Positions 33,801 through 42,726 of a DNA stretch of 64,000 nt are shown here, one piece after another; the stretch's first letter is position 1, and each line of letters begins with the position of its first letter. The notes under the pieces were generated by a model that saw nothing but the letters and a program-made list of their open reading frames with translations, was not told where the DNA came from and did no database searches. The stretch is from Pseudooceanicola batsensis HTCC2597. Its GTDB lineage: Bacteria > Pseudomonadota > Alphaproteobacteria > Rhodobacterales > Rhodobacteraceae. Location: the NCBI RefSeq assembly GCF_000152725.1, contig NZ_CH724131.1, positions 89,009-153,008 on the forward strand. The letters are read 5' to 3'. A program made the position numbers and the translations under genes.

Positions 33801-34183
33801 CCGTGATCGTGACGGACGAAGGTTTCGCGGGCTCGGACTGGGCCGCGGAGATCGGCGAGGACCAGATCCTCGACCTGCCCCCGGAGACCGATCCGGAAGA
33901 GGTCTCCCTCGACGCAGACCCGCGCCTGATCCGGGTGGCATTTCCCAGCTTTGCGGATGGCCGCGGTTTCACCATCGCCCGCGTGCTGCGCCGCCGGGGC
34001 TATGCCGGCAAGCTGCGCGCGGCGGGGCATGTGATCGCCGACCAGTACGCCATGGCCCGGCGCTCCGGCTTCGACGAGGTCGAGATCTCGGACGATCTGG
34101 CCGCACGGCAGCCCGCGGACCAGTGGCGCTTCCGCTCCGACTGGCGCGCCCATGACTATCAGTCGCGGCTGCGCACCGGCTGA
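33797..34183 (+). CDS. DUF934 family protein
   Basis: A 128-residue protein of the DUF934 family, which accompanies cysH/cysI in many Proteobacteria and is thought to take part in sulfite reduction. The recognisable block is VAFPSFADGRGFTIARVLRRRGYAG's core (FADGRGFTIARVLR), followed by DQYAMARRSGFDEVEI. Its ATG overlaps the cysH stop by 4 bp (ATGA), which decides the start. Biochemical role is not established. Confidence 0.9.
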   Translation: MTVIVTDEGFAGSDWAAEIGEDQILDLPPETDPEEVSLDADPRLIRVAFPSFADGRGFTIARVLRRRGYAGKLRAAGHVIADQYAMARRSGFDEVEISDDLAARQPADQWRFRSDWRAHDYQSRLRTG

Positions 34184-34225
34184 GCCGCTTTCCATTGTCT
34201 GAATGAAACGCTAGAGGGGGCACCG

Positions 34226-35068
34226 ATGGCCCGAGACGACATGACCGAGGCGACCGTGACAGAACAAGCGATCCCCAAAGTTCCGACGCTGCCTGACGCG
34301 CAGACCGTGACCCATGTGAAGCACTGGACAGACCGTCTGTTCTCTTTCCGCTGCACGCGGCCGGCTTCGCTGCGCTTCCGGTCGGGCGAATTCGTGATGA
34401 TCGGCCTGATGGGCGACACCGGCCGCCCGCTGCTGCGCGCCTATTCCATCGCCTCGCCATCGTGGGACGAGGAACTGGAATTCTACTCGATCAAGGTGCA
34501 GGACGGCCCGCTGACCTCGCGGCTCCAGCATCTTGCCGTGGGCGACGAGATCATCCTGCGCCCCAAGCCCGTGGGCACGCTGGTCCATGACGCCCTGCTG
34601 CCGGGCAAGCGCATCTGGTTCTTCGCCACCGGCACCGGCTTTGCCCCCTTCGCCTCGCTTTTGCGCGACCCGCAGACCTACGAGGATTACGACGAGGTGA
34701 TCATCACCCACACTTGCCGCGAGGTCGGCGAACTGGCCTACGGCGCCGAACTGATCGACGGTATCCGCAAGGACGAACTGCTGAACGAACTGATCGGGGC
34801 GGACAACCTCTCCAAGCTGCGGTATTACCCGACGACCACCCGCGAAGAGAGCCCCCGGATGGGGCGCATCACCGACCGCATGCGCTCGGGCGAGGTCTTC
34901 ACCGATCTGGGTGTCGAGCCGATCTCTCCCGAGAACGACCGTGCCATGGTCTGCGGCAATCTCGCGTTCAACCTGGAGATCAAGGAGTTGCTGGAAGGCT
35001 ACGGCCTGCGCGAGGGCGCCAATTCCGATCCCAAGGAGTACGTGGTCGAAAAGGCCTTCGTGGACTGA
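34226..35068 (+). CDS. fpr: Ferredoxin--NADP reductase
   Basis: A 280-residue FAD enzyme of the bacterial Fpr class, moving electrons between NADPH and ferredoxin or flavodoxin. The FAD-binding motif is RAYSIASPSW (about 72), the NADP domain begins at WFFATGTGFAPFASLLRD, and CGN in MVCGNLAFN is the expected late motif. It ends in AFVD, close to the family's aromatic or near-aromatic C-terminal region. It lies 42 bp after the DUF934 gene, so it probably supplies reductant to CysI. Confidence 0.93.
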   Translation: MARDDMTEATVTEQAIPKVPTLPDAQTVTHVKHWTDRLFSFRCTRPASLRFRSGEFVMIGLMGDTGRPLLRAYSIASPSWDEELEFYSIKVQDGPLTSRLQHLAVGDEIILRPKPVGTLVHDALLPGKRIWFFATGTGFAPFASLLRDPQTYEDYDEVIITHTCREVGELAYGAELIDGIRKDELLNELIGADNLSKLRYYPTTTREESPRMGRITDRMRSGEVFTDLGVEPISPENDRAMVCGNLAFNLEIKELLEGYGLREGANSDPKEYVVEKAFVD

Positions 35069-35387
35069 GGCCGGCGCCCGCCACTCCACTCCACCGTCAT
35101 CCCCGGTCCGGGCCGGGGCTCTCCGGCTCGTCCCGCGCCAAGCTCCGCCGCGGGCGCGACCCGAGGACGATCGCGCCACACCACGCCGCCGCTCGTCCCG
35201 CAGTTCCGCTGTCACGAGAACCTGGTCGGGGCCCGGGTTGGACATCGCGCGTGGCCCAATCTCTTTCCCTGGCGGCAGTCCCGGCCCGGCAAGGCCCCGA
35301 GGTTTGCGTGGGTCTGTAGAGACACAGACCATCCGCCGGTCTGCATGAGTCTGTACAAACGCAGACCATCTGCATACCATCAGACCC
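35069..35387. other. Intergenic region upstream of the ATPase gene
   Basis: About 320 bp. It begins with a GC hairpin (CCCCGG 35101-35106 with CCGGGG 35113-35118) 33 bp after fpr, which may end that operon. The last 80 bases hold an array of GGTCTG/CAGACC elements described separately. The middle shows nothing I recognise. Confidence 0.5.
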
Positions 35388-35396
35388 ATGCAGACC
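35311..35396. repeat. Cluster of GGTCTG/CAGACC elements before the ATPase gene
   Basis: Seven copies of GGTCTG, AGTCTG or the complement CAGACC occur in 86 bp, at 35311, 35325, 35338, 35348, 35362, 35381 and 35391. They form perfect inverted pairs GGTCTGT/ACAGACC (35311-35317 with 35324-35330) and GGTCTGC/GCAGACC (35338-35344 with 35361-35367), and the last two flank or enter the start codon. Spacing of 10-19 bases looks like a multi-site operator, perhaps for self-control by the ATPase's winged-helix part. Confidence 0.6.
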
Positions 35397-36503
35397 GACC
35401 TTTGGCATTTTCCCCGGACCGAATTCCGCGACGCGGTCCTGTCGCTGTTCCTCAGGGGAGGGGCGGATGCGCTGACCTTGTTCGGTCCCCGCAGAACCGG
35501 CAAGACCCAGTTCCTGATCCACGACATTGCGCCCGAGGCCGCCCGTCGGGGGCTCACGGTGGTATATGTCAGCTACTGGCAGGCACCCGAGCCGCCGGCC
35601 ATCGTCACCGCCCACGCCATCCGGGCGGTGCTCGAGACGCCCGGTCTCTGGACCCGCACCCGCGCCGCGCTTCAGCAGATGCGGCCCAGGCTGCGCGTGG
35701 CCCCCATGGGCATCGGCGGCGAGATCGACGTTCCTCTCGGCCAGACGGACCGGCCGCCCGCCGCCGCCCTGCTGAAGCTCGACGACCTGCTGGGCGAGCT
35801 TCCCGCCTCGCCCGAAAAGCCCGCCCTGCTGCTTCTGGACGAGGTGCAGGAACTCGCCAGACCGGAGCATCGCGACTTCGTGGCCGGGCTGCGGACGAGC
35901 CTCGACAAGCGGCGACCGGCGATCAAGGCGGTCTTCACCGGGTCCTCCCTCGACGGCCTGCAGGCGCTCTTCAGTGCCCGAGAGGCGCCGTTCCTGCAAT
36001 ACGGGCTGCAGGAAACCATGCCGCCGCTCGGCATGGATTTCGTCGCGCATATCCTCAAGGCCCAGAAGGCGGCCTCGGGCCGGGCGGCCGACCTGACCGA
36101 GGCGATGGCCTTCTTCGAAGAGGTCGGACGCTCCCCCTACGCCTTCCGGCGCGCGCTTGAAACCATGGCGCTGCGCCCCGGGCTGGGCCTGCGCGAGGCC
36201 CATGCCATGCTGGTCGAGGACTATGCCGAACGGCAGGGCTATCCGCGCATCTGGGCCGATCTCGCCCCCCTGCCGCGGGCCGTCCTGCTCGAGATCGCGC
36301 GGGGCGGCCAGCAGCTGACCTCGACCGCTGCGCGCGAGGCTTTCGCCAAGGCGCTCGGCGAGGAGACGGTCAGCAAGGGGCGCGTCTCGGGCGCGCTGCA
36401 GACGTTGACGCGGAACCGGCTGGTCCACAAGCTGAACGGCAGATGGGTGGCGCAGGATCCGGAATTCGCCCGTTACCTGCGGCATCAGGAGACCGCAGGC
36501 TGA
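35388..36503 (+). CDS. P-loop ATPase with C-terminal winged-helix-like region
   Basis: A 371-residue ATPase resembling the archaeal-type ATPases of the STAND/AAA group. Walker A GPRRTGKT is at 33-40 and Walker B LLLLDEVQEL at 147-156, with AVFTGSS after it as a likely sensor. Residues about 290-371 (PRAVLLEIARGG, then VSGALQTLTRNRLVHKLNG) look like a winged helix. The ATG at 35388 has no evident Shine-Dalgarno sequence and lies within the CAGACC array, so the message may be leaderless or the start may differ. No partner gene is adjacent; the role is unknown. Confidence 0.82.
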   Translation: MQTDLWHFPRTEFRDAVLSLFLRGGADALTLFGPRRTGKTQFLIHDIAPEAARRGLTVVYVSYWQAPEPPAIVTAHAIRAVLETPGLWTRTRAALQQMRPRLRVAPMGIGGEIDVPLGQTDRPPAAALLKLDDLLGELPASPEKPALLLLDEVQELARPEHRDFVAGLRTSLDKRRPAIKAVFTGSSLDGLQALFSAREAPFLQYGLQETMPPLGMDFVAHILKAQKAASGRAADLTEAMAFFEEVGRSPYAFRRALETMALRPGLGLREAHAMLVEDYAERQGYPRIWADLAPLPRAVLLEIARGGQQLTSTAAREAFAKALGEETVSKGRVSGALQTLTRNRLVHKLNGRWVAQDPEFARYLRHQETAG

Positions 36504-36522
36504 GGGCGGGGACGTAATCGGC

Positions 36523-36545
36523 ACGCCGGGCGTGGTGCCCGGCGT
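36523..36545. terminator. Bidirectional hairpin between convergent genes
   Basis: A perfect 9-bp stem, ACGCCGGGC (36523-36531) with GCCCGGCGT (36537-36545) around GTGGT, lies exactly between the convergent ATPase and aminotransferase stop codons. There is no T-run on either side, so it is a weaker terminator candidate. Confidence 0.5.
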
Positions 36546-37759
36546 CAGGTGCCGTAGGCCTTGACCTCGCCCATGACGTCCTCTGCCGCGGATGTCAGCG
36601 CCTCGGCCACCGTGCCGCATTCCGCGAGTGTCAGCCGGGCCGGGAGGCGGGTATCGCAGGCCCGCATCAGCATCGCCCGGGTGCGCGGCAACTCTGGCAG
36701 TTCGCCCAGGAATTGCCAGTTCCAGAAGGCGCGGGCATTGTCGGTCGACATGCCGAAGACCTGCACCTTCACGCCCCGCGCGGCGGCGGCCTCCTGGAAA
36801 GCACGGGTCTCGTCGTCGGTCATGCCGACGAGGTTGAACTGGAGCGAATCCGGCGCGCGCTCTTCCTGCGGCAGCTTGGGCGGCACCGTCAGCCAGGGCG
36901 ACTGCTGCAGGATGGCCGCGACGTGATCGTGATTGCGCCGGCCGTCCCGGACCCGGCGCGCGACCTCGGGCAATTGCGACCGGGCGATCGCTGCGCTGAG
37001 GTTCGACAGGCGCAGGTTGTAGAGCGGCAGCCTGTTCTGCCAGCGTTCCAGCGCATCGACCAGATCGGTCGAATTGTCGCCGCGCCGCGCCCGGTGCTTC
37101 TTCCACATGTGTTCGTAGGCGCCCGACATGATGATCGCCCGGGCGACGGCATCGGCATCGTCGGTGATCAGGATCCCGCCCTCGCCGGAATTGACCAGCT
37201 TGTAGGACTGGAAGGAAAAGCAGCCGATCTTGCCGATGGTGCCGATCTTGCGTCCGTTCCAGAGCGTGCCGAGCGAATGCGCCGCATCCTCGATCACCGG
37301 GATGCCGGCGGCATCGCAGGCCGCCATGATGACATCCATGTCCGAGGTATGGCCGCGCATGTGAGAGATGATGACCGCCTGGACCGAGGGCAGCTTGGCG
37401 TGGAAATCCTCGAGGTCGATCCGGTAGGTGTCGCCGCATTCGCAGAGCACCGGCTCGCAATCCGCATGAACGATCGAGGACGGCACGGCGGCGAAGGTGA
37501 AGGCGGGGATCATCACCCGCGCCCCCCGCGGCAGGCCGAGCGCCTTGAGCGACAGGAAGAGCGCCGCGGAACAGGACGAGACTGCCAGCGCATAGCGGGT
37601 TCCCATCATCTCGGCGAATTCGGTCTCCAGCAGGGTGACCGGCGCGTTCTCGGGGGCGGTGTAGCGAAAGAGATCGCCCGACTGCAGAAGCCGTTCGATC
37701 TCGGCCCGGGCGGCGTCGGGGATGGGCTCTGCGTCGTATACGCTGGGCGGCAGGGTCAT
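36545..37759 (-). CDS. DegT/DnrJ/EryC1/StrS family aminotransferase
   Basis: A 404-residue fold-type I PLP enzyme of the sugar-aminotransferase family. Motifs: ALAVSSCSAALFLSLKALG for the cofactor phosphate, PAFTFAAVPSSI, EDAAHSLG (157-164) and the PLP lysine Lys187 in FSFQSYKLVNSGEGG. The ATG at 37759 follows AGGA upstream; the frame stays open for 31 more codons without merit. Such enzymes usually aminate nucleotide keto-sugars. Here it stands downstream of polyamine catabolism genes without other sugar genes, so the substrate is uncertain. Confidence 0.9.
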   Translation of the reverse strand: MTLPPSVYDAEPIPDAARAEIERLLQSGDLFRYTAPENAPVTLLETEFAEMMGTRYALAVSSCSAALFLSLKALGLPRGARVMIPAFTFAAVPSSIVHADCEPVLCECGDTYRIDLEDFHAKLPSVQAVIISHMRGHTSDMDVIMAACDAAGIPVIEDAAHSLGTLWNGRKIGTIGKIGCFSFQSYKLVNSGEGGILITDDADAVARAIIMSGAYEHMWKKHRARRGDNSTDLVDALERWQNRLPLYNLRLSNLSAAIARSQLPEVARRVRDGRRNHDHVAAILQQSPWLTVPPKLPQEERAPDSLQFNLVGMTDDETRAFQEAAAARGVKVQVFGMSTDNARAFWNWQFLGELPELPRTRAMLMRACDTRLPARLTLAECGTVAEALTSAAEDVMGEVKAYGT

Positions 37760-37848
37760 CTTTTCGGCTTTCCTGAACTCTTCTTTCGGAAAAACTAAAC
37801 GATGACCGGGCAACAGCCAAATGAAATCTCCGCGACACGCGGGCGCGG

Positions 37849-39153
37849 TCACACCCCCAGGCGGTCGCGCAGCGCGAACCAGGACATCGCCGCCGCCAGA
37901 AGCGGTGTCCGCAGGGCGGGGCCGCCGGGAAAGGGCAGGACCGGAAGCCGCGCCATCGCGTCGAATCCCTCGGCCTGCCCCCGGATCGCCCGGGCCATCA
38001 GCCAGCCCGCATGGGTGGCCGTTCCCACGCCGTGGCCCGAATAGCCCGAGGCCGACAGGACATTGGTAGCCGGCCGCGCAAAAAAGGGCAGCCGTTTCAT
38101 GGTGATGGCCAGAGTTCCGCCCCAGGCATAATCGATGCGCACATCGCGCAGATGCGGATAGATCTCGGACAGCGGCTTGCGGACCTTGGCGGCGATGTCG
38201 CGGGGGAACCTGTAGCCATAGCTTTCGCCGCCGCCGAAGATCAGGCGCCTGTCCTCGGAGAGCCGGTAGTAGTTCACCACGAACTTGCTGTCGGCGACGG
38301 CGATATCCTCGCCCAGCACGCGCGCCGCCGCGTCGCCGAGCGGTTCGGTCGCGATCACGTAATTGTTGATCGGCATCACGCGGGCCGCCACCCTCCGGTC
38401 GAGCGATCCCAGATAGCCGTTGCAGGCCAGGATCACGTGATCGGCCTCGACATGGCCCGAGCCGGTCCGCACGCGGGCGGGGGCGCCGTGGTCGAGGCGC
38501 CGGACCTCGGACCGCTCGTATATCCGCACCCCCGCCGCCCGCGCGGCACGGGCCAGGCCGAGCGCGTATTTCAGCGGATGCAGATGCGCCGCGTCCCGGT
38601 CGATCACGCCGCCGGCATAGGCGGGCGAGGGGATGATGCGCCGGAACTCCGCCTCGTCCGGGATATGGACATGCGGATAGTCGTAGCGCGCGTTCAGATG
38701 CGCCGCATAGTCGTGCAGGTGATGCACGTCGCCCTTGCTGACCCCGGTCCAGGCGATGCCGGGTTTCAGAGCGGCGTCGATATCGTGCTTCGCGATCAGC
38801 GACTTGGTGAAGGCCTTGGCCTCTTCGCCGAGCTGCCAGAAGAGCCGCGCGTCCTCGAGCCCGACCATCTTCTCCAATGCCATCTGGTCCTGCCGCTGGC
38901 CCGACCCGAGCTGCCCGCCGTTGCGCCCCGAGGCGCCGAACCCGAGGCGCTGCGCCTCGAGCAGGATGACCGACAGCCCGGCCTCGGCCGCATGCAGCGC
39001 GGCCGAAAGCCCCGTGTAGCCGCCGCCAATCACGCAGAGGTCGGCGCGATGGCGGCCCCGAAGCGCGGGAGCCTCGTCGGGCAGGGGGGCGGTCGCGGCG
39101 TAGTAGCTGGGAGGATACCGGCCCGCGCGGTCGTTGGCGTGGAGCAGGTTCAT
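37849..39153 (-). CDS. puuB: FAD-dependent oxidoreductase, gamma-glutamylputrescine oxidase-like
   Basis: A 434-residue DAO-family flavoenzyme. The N-terminal dinucleotide motif is CVIGGGYTGLSAALHAAEAG (40-59), followed by GASGRNGGQ, typical of PuuB-like amine oxidases, and a C-terminal SASGYSGHGVGTATHAG. It would oxidise gamma-glutamylated polyamine to an aldehyde and ammonia with H2O2. It lies 115 bp downstream of a PuuA-like glutamine synthetase, within a coherent catabolic series. No PuuC-type aldehyde dehydrogenase is present in the window. Confidence 0.85.
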   Translation of the reverse strand: MNLLHANDRAGRYPPSYYAATAPLPDEAPALRGRHRADLCVIGGGYTGLSAALHAAEAGLSVILLEAQRLGFGASGRNGGQLGSGQRQDQMALEKMVGLEDARLFWQLGEEAKAFTKSLIAKHDIDAALKPGIAWTGVSKGDVHHLHDYAAHLNARYDYPHVHIPDEAEFRRIIPSPAYAGGVIDRDAAHLHPLKYALGLARAARAAGVRIYERSEVRRLDHGAPARVRTGSGHVEADHVILACNGYLGSLDRRVAARVMPINNYVIATEPLGDAAARVLGEDIAVADSKFVVNYYRLSEDRRLIFGGGESYGYRFPRDIAAKVRKPLSEIYPHLRDVRIDYAWGGTLAITMKRLPFFARPATNVLSASGYSGHGVGTATHAGWLMARAIRGQAEGFDAMARLPVLPFPGGPALRTPLLAAAMSWFALRDRLGV

Positions 39154-39195
39154 GGCGCGGGCGCGGGGGATCGCCCTGCGGGCGATGCCTTCGGC

Positions 39196-39228
39196 GAGGA
39201 TATTTTCCGGACCAAAGAAGCAGGGGGG
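39196..39228. repeat. Dispersed intergenic repeat, copy 2
   Basis: The unit GGATATTTTCCGGACCAAAG and its continuation AAGCAGGGGGG occur between puuB and the glutamine synthetase gene. Over 25 bases beginning at 39198 it differs at only three positions from the copy starting at 54104. The hairpin part seen in the other copies is reduced here to a G-run. Confidence 0.65.
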
Positions 39229-39268
39229 CGGCGCGCTGTCCCGGAGTTCGGAGCGGGCGGCGAGGGCA

Positions 39269-40630
39269 TCAGACGTTGAGCAGGAGGTGTTCCCGCTCCC
39301 ATGGGCTGATGACGCCGAGGAATTCCTCGTATTCCGTGCGTTTCACGATGGAGTAGACGCGCAGGAATTCCTCGCCCAGGACTTCGGCGATGCCGGTCGC
39401 CTCTTCCATTTCGTTCAGGGCCTCGCCCAGGGTGCGGGGAAAGTCGCCTTCGCCTTCGTAGGCGTCGCCGCGGAACTGCTTTTCGGCCCGTTCCTCGCGC
39501 ATCAGGCCGAGATAGCCCGCCGCGAGCGAGGCGGCGATTCCGAGATAGGGGTTGCAGTCCATCCCCGCCACCCGGTTCTCGACCCGGCGCGCGGCGGGGT
39601 CGGAGATCGGCACCCGGATGCCCGTGGTCCGGTTGTCGCGACCCCATTCGAGGTTGATCGGCGCGGCGTGATCCTTGACGTAGCGGCGGTAGCTGTTGAC
39701 GTAGGGTGCCAGCAGCGGGATCACCTGCGGCAGGTGGTGCTGCAGCCCGCCGATGAAGCTGTAGAAGGCGTCCGTCTCGCCGCCCTGGGGGCCGGTGAAG
39801 ATGTTCCGCCCGGTCTCGAGATCGAGGATCGAGTGGTGGATATGCATGGCGCTGCCGGGCTCGTCCCCGATCGGCTTGGCCATGAAGGTGGCGAAGCAGT
39901 CGTGGCGCAGCGCGGCCTCGCGGATCAGACGCTTGAAATAGAAGACTTCGTCCGCCAGCTTGACCGGGTTGCCGTGGCGCAGGTTGATCTCGAGCTGGCC
40001 GGCCCCGCCCTCCTGGGTGATGCCGTCGATCTCGAACCCCTGCGCCTCGGCAAAGTCGTAGATGTCGTCGATCACCGGGCCGAATTCGTCCACGGCGGTC
40101 ATGGAATAGGCCTGGCGCGCGGCGGCGGGCCGCCCCGAGCGGCCGGTCATCGGCAGGATCGGCTTGGCCGGGTCGAGATTGCGCGCGATGAGATAGAATT
40201 CCATCTCGGGCGCGACCACCGGTTTCCAGCCCTGCGCCTCGTAGAGGCTGACCACCCGTTTCAGCACGTTGCGGGGCGAGAACGGGATCGGATTACCCTT
40301 GCGGTCGTAGGCGTCGTGGATCACCTGCAGCGTCCAGTCGCCGGTCCAGGGCGCGGCGCTGGTGGTGGAGAGATCGGGGCGCAGGGTCATGTCGGGCTCG
40401 ATGAAGCCCTCGTCGCCGGCGGCTTCGCCCCAGTCGCCGGTGATGGTCTGGAAGAAGATCGAATTGGGCAGATGGAAGAACTGCTGGCGCGCGAACTTGG
40501 AAGCCGGCACGGCCTTCCCGCGGGCGATGCCCGGCAGGTCCGAGATGATGCACTCCACCTCGTCGAGGCGGCGGTTTTCCAGATAGGCCTGCGCGGCCGC
40601 CGGGATCTGCGTGGTCCAGTCGTCGCTCAT
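39269..40630 (-). CDS. puuA: Glutamine synthetase family protein, gamma-glutamylputrescine synthetase-like (1)
   Basis: A 453-residue glutamine-synthetase fold enzyme of the PuuA class, which ligates glutamate to an amine such as putrescine using ATP. Motifs: APEMEFYLIARN (metal site), GAGQLEINLRHGNPV, FMAKPIGDEPGSAMHIHHSI (glutamate/metal) and INLEWGRDNRTTGIRVP near the ATP site. The N-terminal beta-grasp region is present. Its ATG overlaps the stop of the amidotransferase gene by 4 bp. Whether its amine is putrescine or another compound cannot be read from the sequence. Confidence 0.87.
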   Translation of the reverse strand: MSDDWTTQIPAAAQAYLENRRLDEVECIISDLPGIARGKAVPASKFARQQFFHLPNSIFFQTITGDWGEAAGDEGFIEPDMTLRPDLSTTSAAPWTGDWTLQVIHDAYDRKGNPIPFSPRNVLKRVVSLYEAQGWKPVVAPEMEFYLIARNLDPAKPILPMTGRSGRPAAARQAYSMTAVDEFGPVIDDIYDFAEAQGFEIDGITQEGGAGQLEINLRHGNPVKLADEVFYFKRLIREAALRHDCFATFMAKPIGDEPGSAMHIHHSILDLETGRNIFTGPQGGETDAFYSFIGGLQHHLPQVIPLLAPYVNSYRRYVKDHAAPINLEWGRDNRTTGIRVPISDPAARRVENRVAGMDCNPYLGIAASLAAGYLGLMREERAEKQFRGDAYEGEGDFPRTLGEALNEMEEATGIAEVLGEEFLRVYSIVKRTEYEEFLGVISPWEREHLLLNV

Positions 40631-41304
40631 GCGCCGGCCTTCCGGAAGAAGGCGGCGATGCGGTCGGCCTCGGCCTCGTTGGCGACGGGCGCCTCGAGAC
40701 CGGCCTCGGCGGCGGCGCGAACGTGATCGGGCAGGAGCGAGCCGCGGACGCGGATCAGCCCCTTCATCTCGACCGGTCCGAACTCGGGATGCGGCTGGAT
40801 CGAATAGATGCGGTCGTCATAGGCGAGGGCGGCGTTGACGCAGATGTCGGACGAGGCAAGCCGGACCGCGCCCGGGGGCAGATCGGTGATCTGGTCCTGG
40901 TGCCAGGCGTTGAGCGCCCGGTCGCCGTCGGCGAAGTGATAGATCTTGCGGCCGGCGGACCAGCCGCCGGGAAACTTCTCGACCTTGCCGCCGAGCGCCT
41001 GGGCGATGATCTGGTGCCCGAAGCAGATGCCCACCAGCGGCCGTCCGGCATCGTGGATGGCGCGGATCAGCTCTTCCAGCGGGGGGATCCATGGATGGTC
41101 TTCGTAGGCGCCGTGCTTCGAGCCCGAGATGAGCCAGCCGTCGCAGGCCTCGGGACCCTCCGGAAAGACCCCGTCGACCACCGGGTAGTGGGCGAAGTCG
41201 AAGCCCTGATCATGAAGAAAACGCTCGTAGATCGCGTCATAATCGCCTGTCTCCCCCAACAGCTCGTCGGGGAAATGGCCGCATTGCAGAATGCCGATCA
41301 GCAT
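40627..41304 (-). CDS. Class I glutamine amidotransferase family protein
   Basis: A 225-residue triad glutamine amidotransferase. Nucleophile Cys94 is in LVGICFGHQII, with His172 and Glu174 in QPHPEFGP. This is the GMP-synthase-like GATase type rather than the peptidase C26 (PuuD) fold, although it occupies the position in the pathway where gamma-glutamyl product hydrolysis would be needed. It is translationally coupled to the downstream PuuA-like gene (ATGA overlap) and starts 102 bp after the second PuuA-like gene. Confidence 0.87.
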   Translation of the reverse strand: MLIGILQCGHFPDELLGETGDYDAIYERFLHDQGFDFAHYPVVDGVFPEGPEACDGWLISGSKHGAYEDHPWIPPLEELIRAIHDAGRPLVGICFGHQIIAQALGGKVEKFPGGWSAGRKIYHFADGDRALNAWHQDQITDLPPGAVRLASSDICVNAALAYDDRIYSIQPHPEFGPVEMKGLIRVRGSLLPDHVRAAAEAGLEAPVANEAEADRIAAFFRKAGA

Positions 41305-41406
41305 GAAACACCAGATGCTTGGTTCGCGCAGACCGTAATTGAGGCGCGGGGCGGCGGCAAGGGCGGGAACGCCGCCGGGGCCGTGTCGCGAGCCGCCGGG
41401 CGCGGA

Positions 41407-42723
41407 TCACACGGTCTCGAGATAGGTGTGCCAGTGCTGCTCGGGCGGCACCTCGGAGATGCGGGCCATTTCCTGCCGTTTGGTCAGCGCGAAATTGCGT
41501 ATCAGCTGACCGGGGAAAATCCGTTCGATCAGCGGGTCCCGTTCAAAGGCCTCGATCGCCGTCAGCCAGTCGCCATGCATCTGCGGCAGGTCCATGTCAT
41601 AGGCGTTGCCCGAGATGGGCGGCGGCGGAACGAGCCCGTCCTCCAGCCCGATCAGCGCCGCCCCGAGGATCGCCGCCAGCGCGAGATAGGGATTGTTGTC
41701 GCCACCCGCGACGCGGTGCTCGATCCGGCGGGCCGCATTGGACCCGCCGGGGATCCGCAGCGCGGCGGTGCGGTTCTCGTAGGCCCAGGCCGCGCCGGTC
41801 GGCGCATGGGCGCCCGGTACGAAACGGTCGTAGGAGGGCCCGTGCGGCGCGAAGACCAGCGTCGAGGGGGCGAGACCCTCGAGACAGCCCGCCACCGCGT
41901 GATGCAGCAGGATCGTGCCCTCGGGGCCGCCATCATCGAAGATGTTCCGCCCCTGCCGGTCGAGGATCGAGAAATGCACGTGCATGCCAGAGCCGGCCTC
42001 GTTCTCCAGCGGCTTGGCCATGAAGGTGCCGGCCATGCCGTGCTTGCGCGCCATCCCCTTGATCAGGGCCTTGAAGAGCCAGGCGTCATCGGCAGCGCGC
42101 AGCGCCTCGCGGTGGTCGAGGTCGATCTCGAACTGCCCAAGCCCGGCCTCGGAAATGGTCGACTGGGCCGGGATCTCCATGTCGTCGCAGGCCTCGTAGA
42201 CCGCGGACAGGAAAGCGTCGAAGGCGTCGAGCTGGCGCAGCGACAGGATCGCGTTGGCCTGGAGCGGGCGGCCGGACTGAGGGTTCTCGGGCGGGAGCAG
42301 GGCCGCGCCGCTGTCGTCCACCAGGTAGAACTCCATCTCGATGCCCGCCCGCACCGTCCAGCCATGCATGGCATACCGCTCGAGCACCGATTTCAGCGCA
42401 TGGCGGGGGTCGCCGGGAAAGGGCGTGCCGCGGTCGTCGTACATCTCCATCGGGACCAGCGCCGAAGGCGTGTCGAGCCAGGGCATCGGCACCGGCCCTC
42501 GGTCCGTCGGCAAGAGCACCCCGTCCGCATCGCCGCTGTCGAAGACCAGCGGGCTGTCCTTGATGTCCGCCCCCCAGATATCGACGTTCTGCACCGAAAG
42601 CGGCATCCGGACCGATCCCTCGGCCAGCTTGTCGAAGGCCGACCGGGGCAGCCGCTTGCCCCGCATCTGGCCGTTCAGGTCGGCGGCGGCGACGCGGAAG
42701 GTCCGCACATGTCCAAGGCTCAT
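41407..42723 (-). CDS. Glutamine synthetase family protein, gamma-glutamylputrescine synthetase-like (2)
   Basis: A 438-residue paralogue of the other PuuA-like protein. Motifs: RAGIEMEFYLVDD, GLGQFEIDLDHREAL, FMAKPLENEAGSGMHVHFSI and AAWAYENRTAALRIPGG, then RRIEHRVAGGDNNPYLALAAI. Two different gamma-glutamyl ligases side by side suggest two amine substrates or a heteromeric enzyme. The gene begins 3 bp after the end of an ABC permease gene's neighbour, so uptake and activation appear to be in one unit. Confidence 0.86.
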   Translation of the reverse strand: MSLGHVRTFRVAAADLNGQMRGKRLPRSAFDKLAEGSVRMPLSVQNVDIWGADIKDSPLVFDSGDADGVLLPTDRGPVPMPWLDTPSALVPMEMYDDRGTPFPGDPRHALKSVLERYAMHGWTVRAGIEMEFYLVDDSGAALLPPENPQSGRPLQANAILSLRQLDAFDAFLSAVYEACDDMEIPAQSTISEAGLGQFEIDLDHREALRAADDAWLFKALIKGMARKHGMAGTFMAKPLENEAGSGMHVHFSILDRQGRNIFDDGGPEGTILLHHAVAGCLEGLAPSTLVFAPHGPSYDRFVPGAHAPTGAAWAYENRTAALRIPGGSNAARRIEHRVAGGDNNPYLALAAILGAALIGLEDGLVPPPPISGNAYDMDLPQMHGDWLTAIEAFERDPLIERIFPGQLIRNFALTKRQEMARISEVPPEQHWHTYLETV

Positions 42724-42726
42724 GGC

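Noticed and set aside
35345-36160. An alternative upstream start or frame for the ATPase beginning at 35345
   Set aside because: It is in a different frame from the Walker A and B motifs and ends without any domain.
35097-37838. A 913-residue minus-strand frame from the fpr-ATPase spacer across the ATPase and the DegT gene
   Set aside because: It overlaps the antisense of the ATPase and is out of frame with the aminotransferase; composition is Arg/Pro/Gly-rich with no domain.
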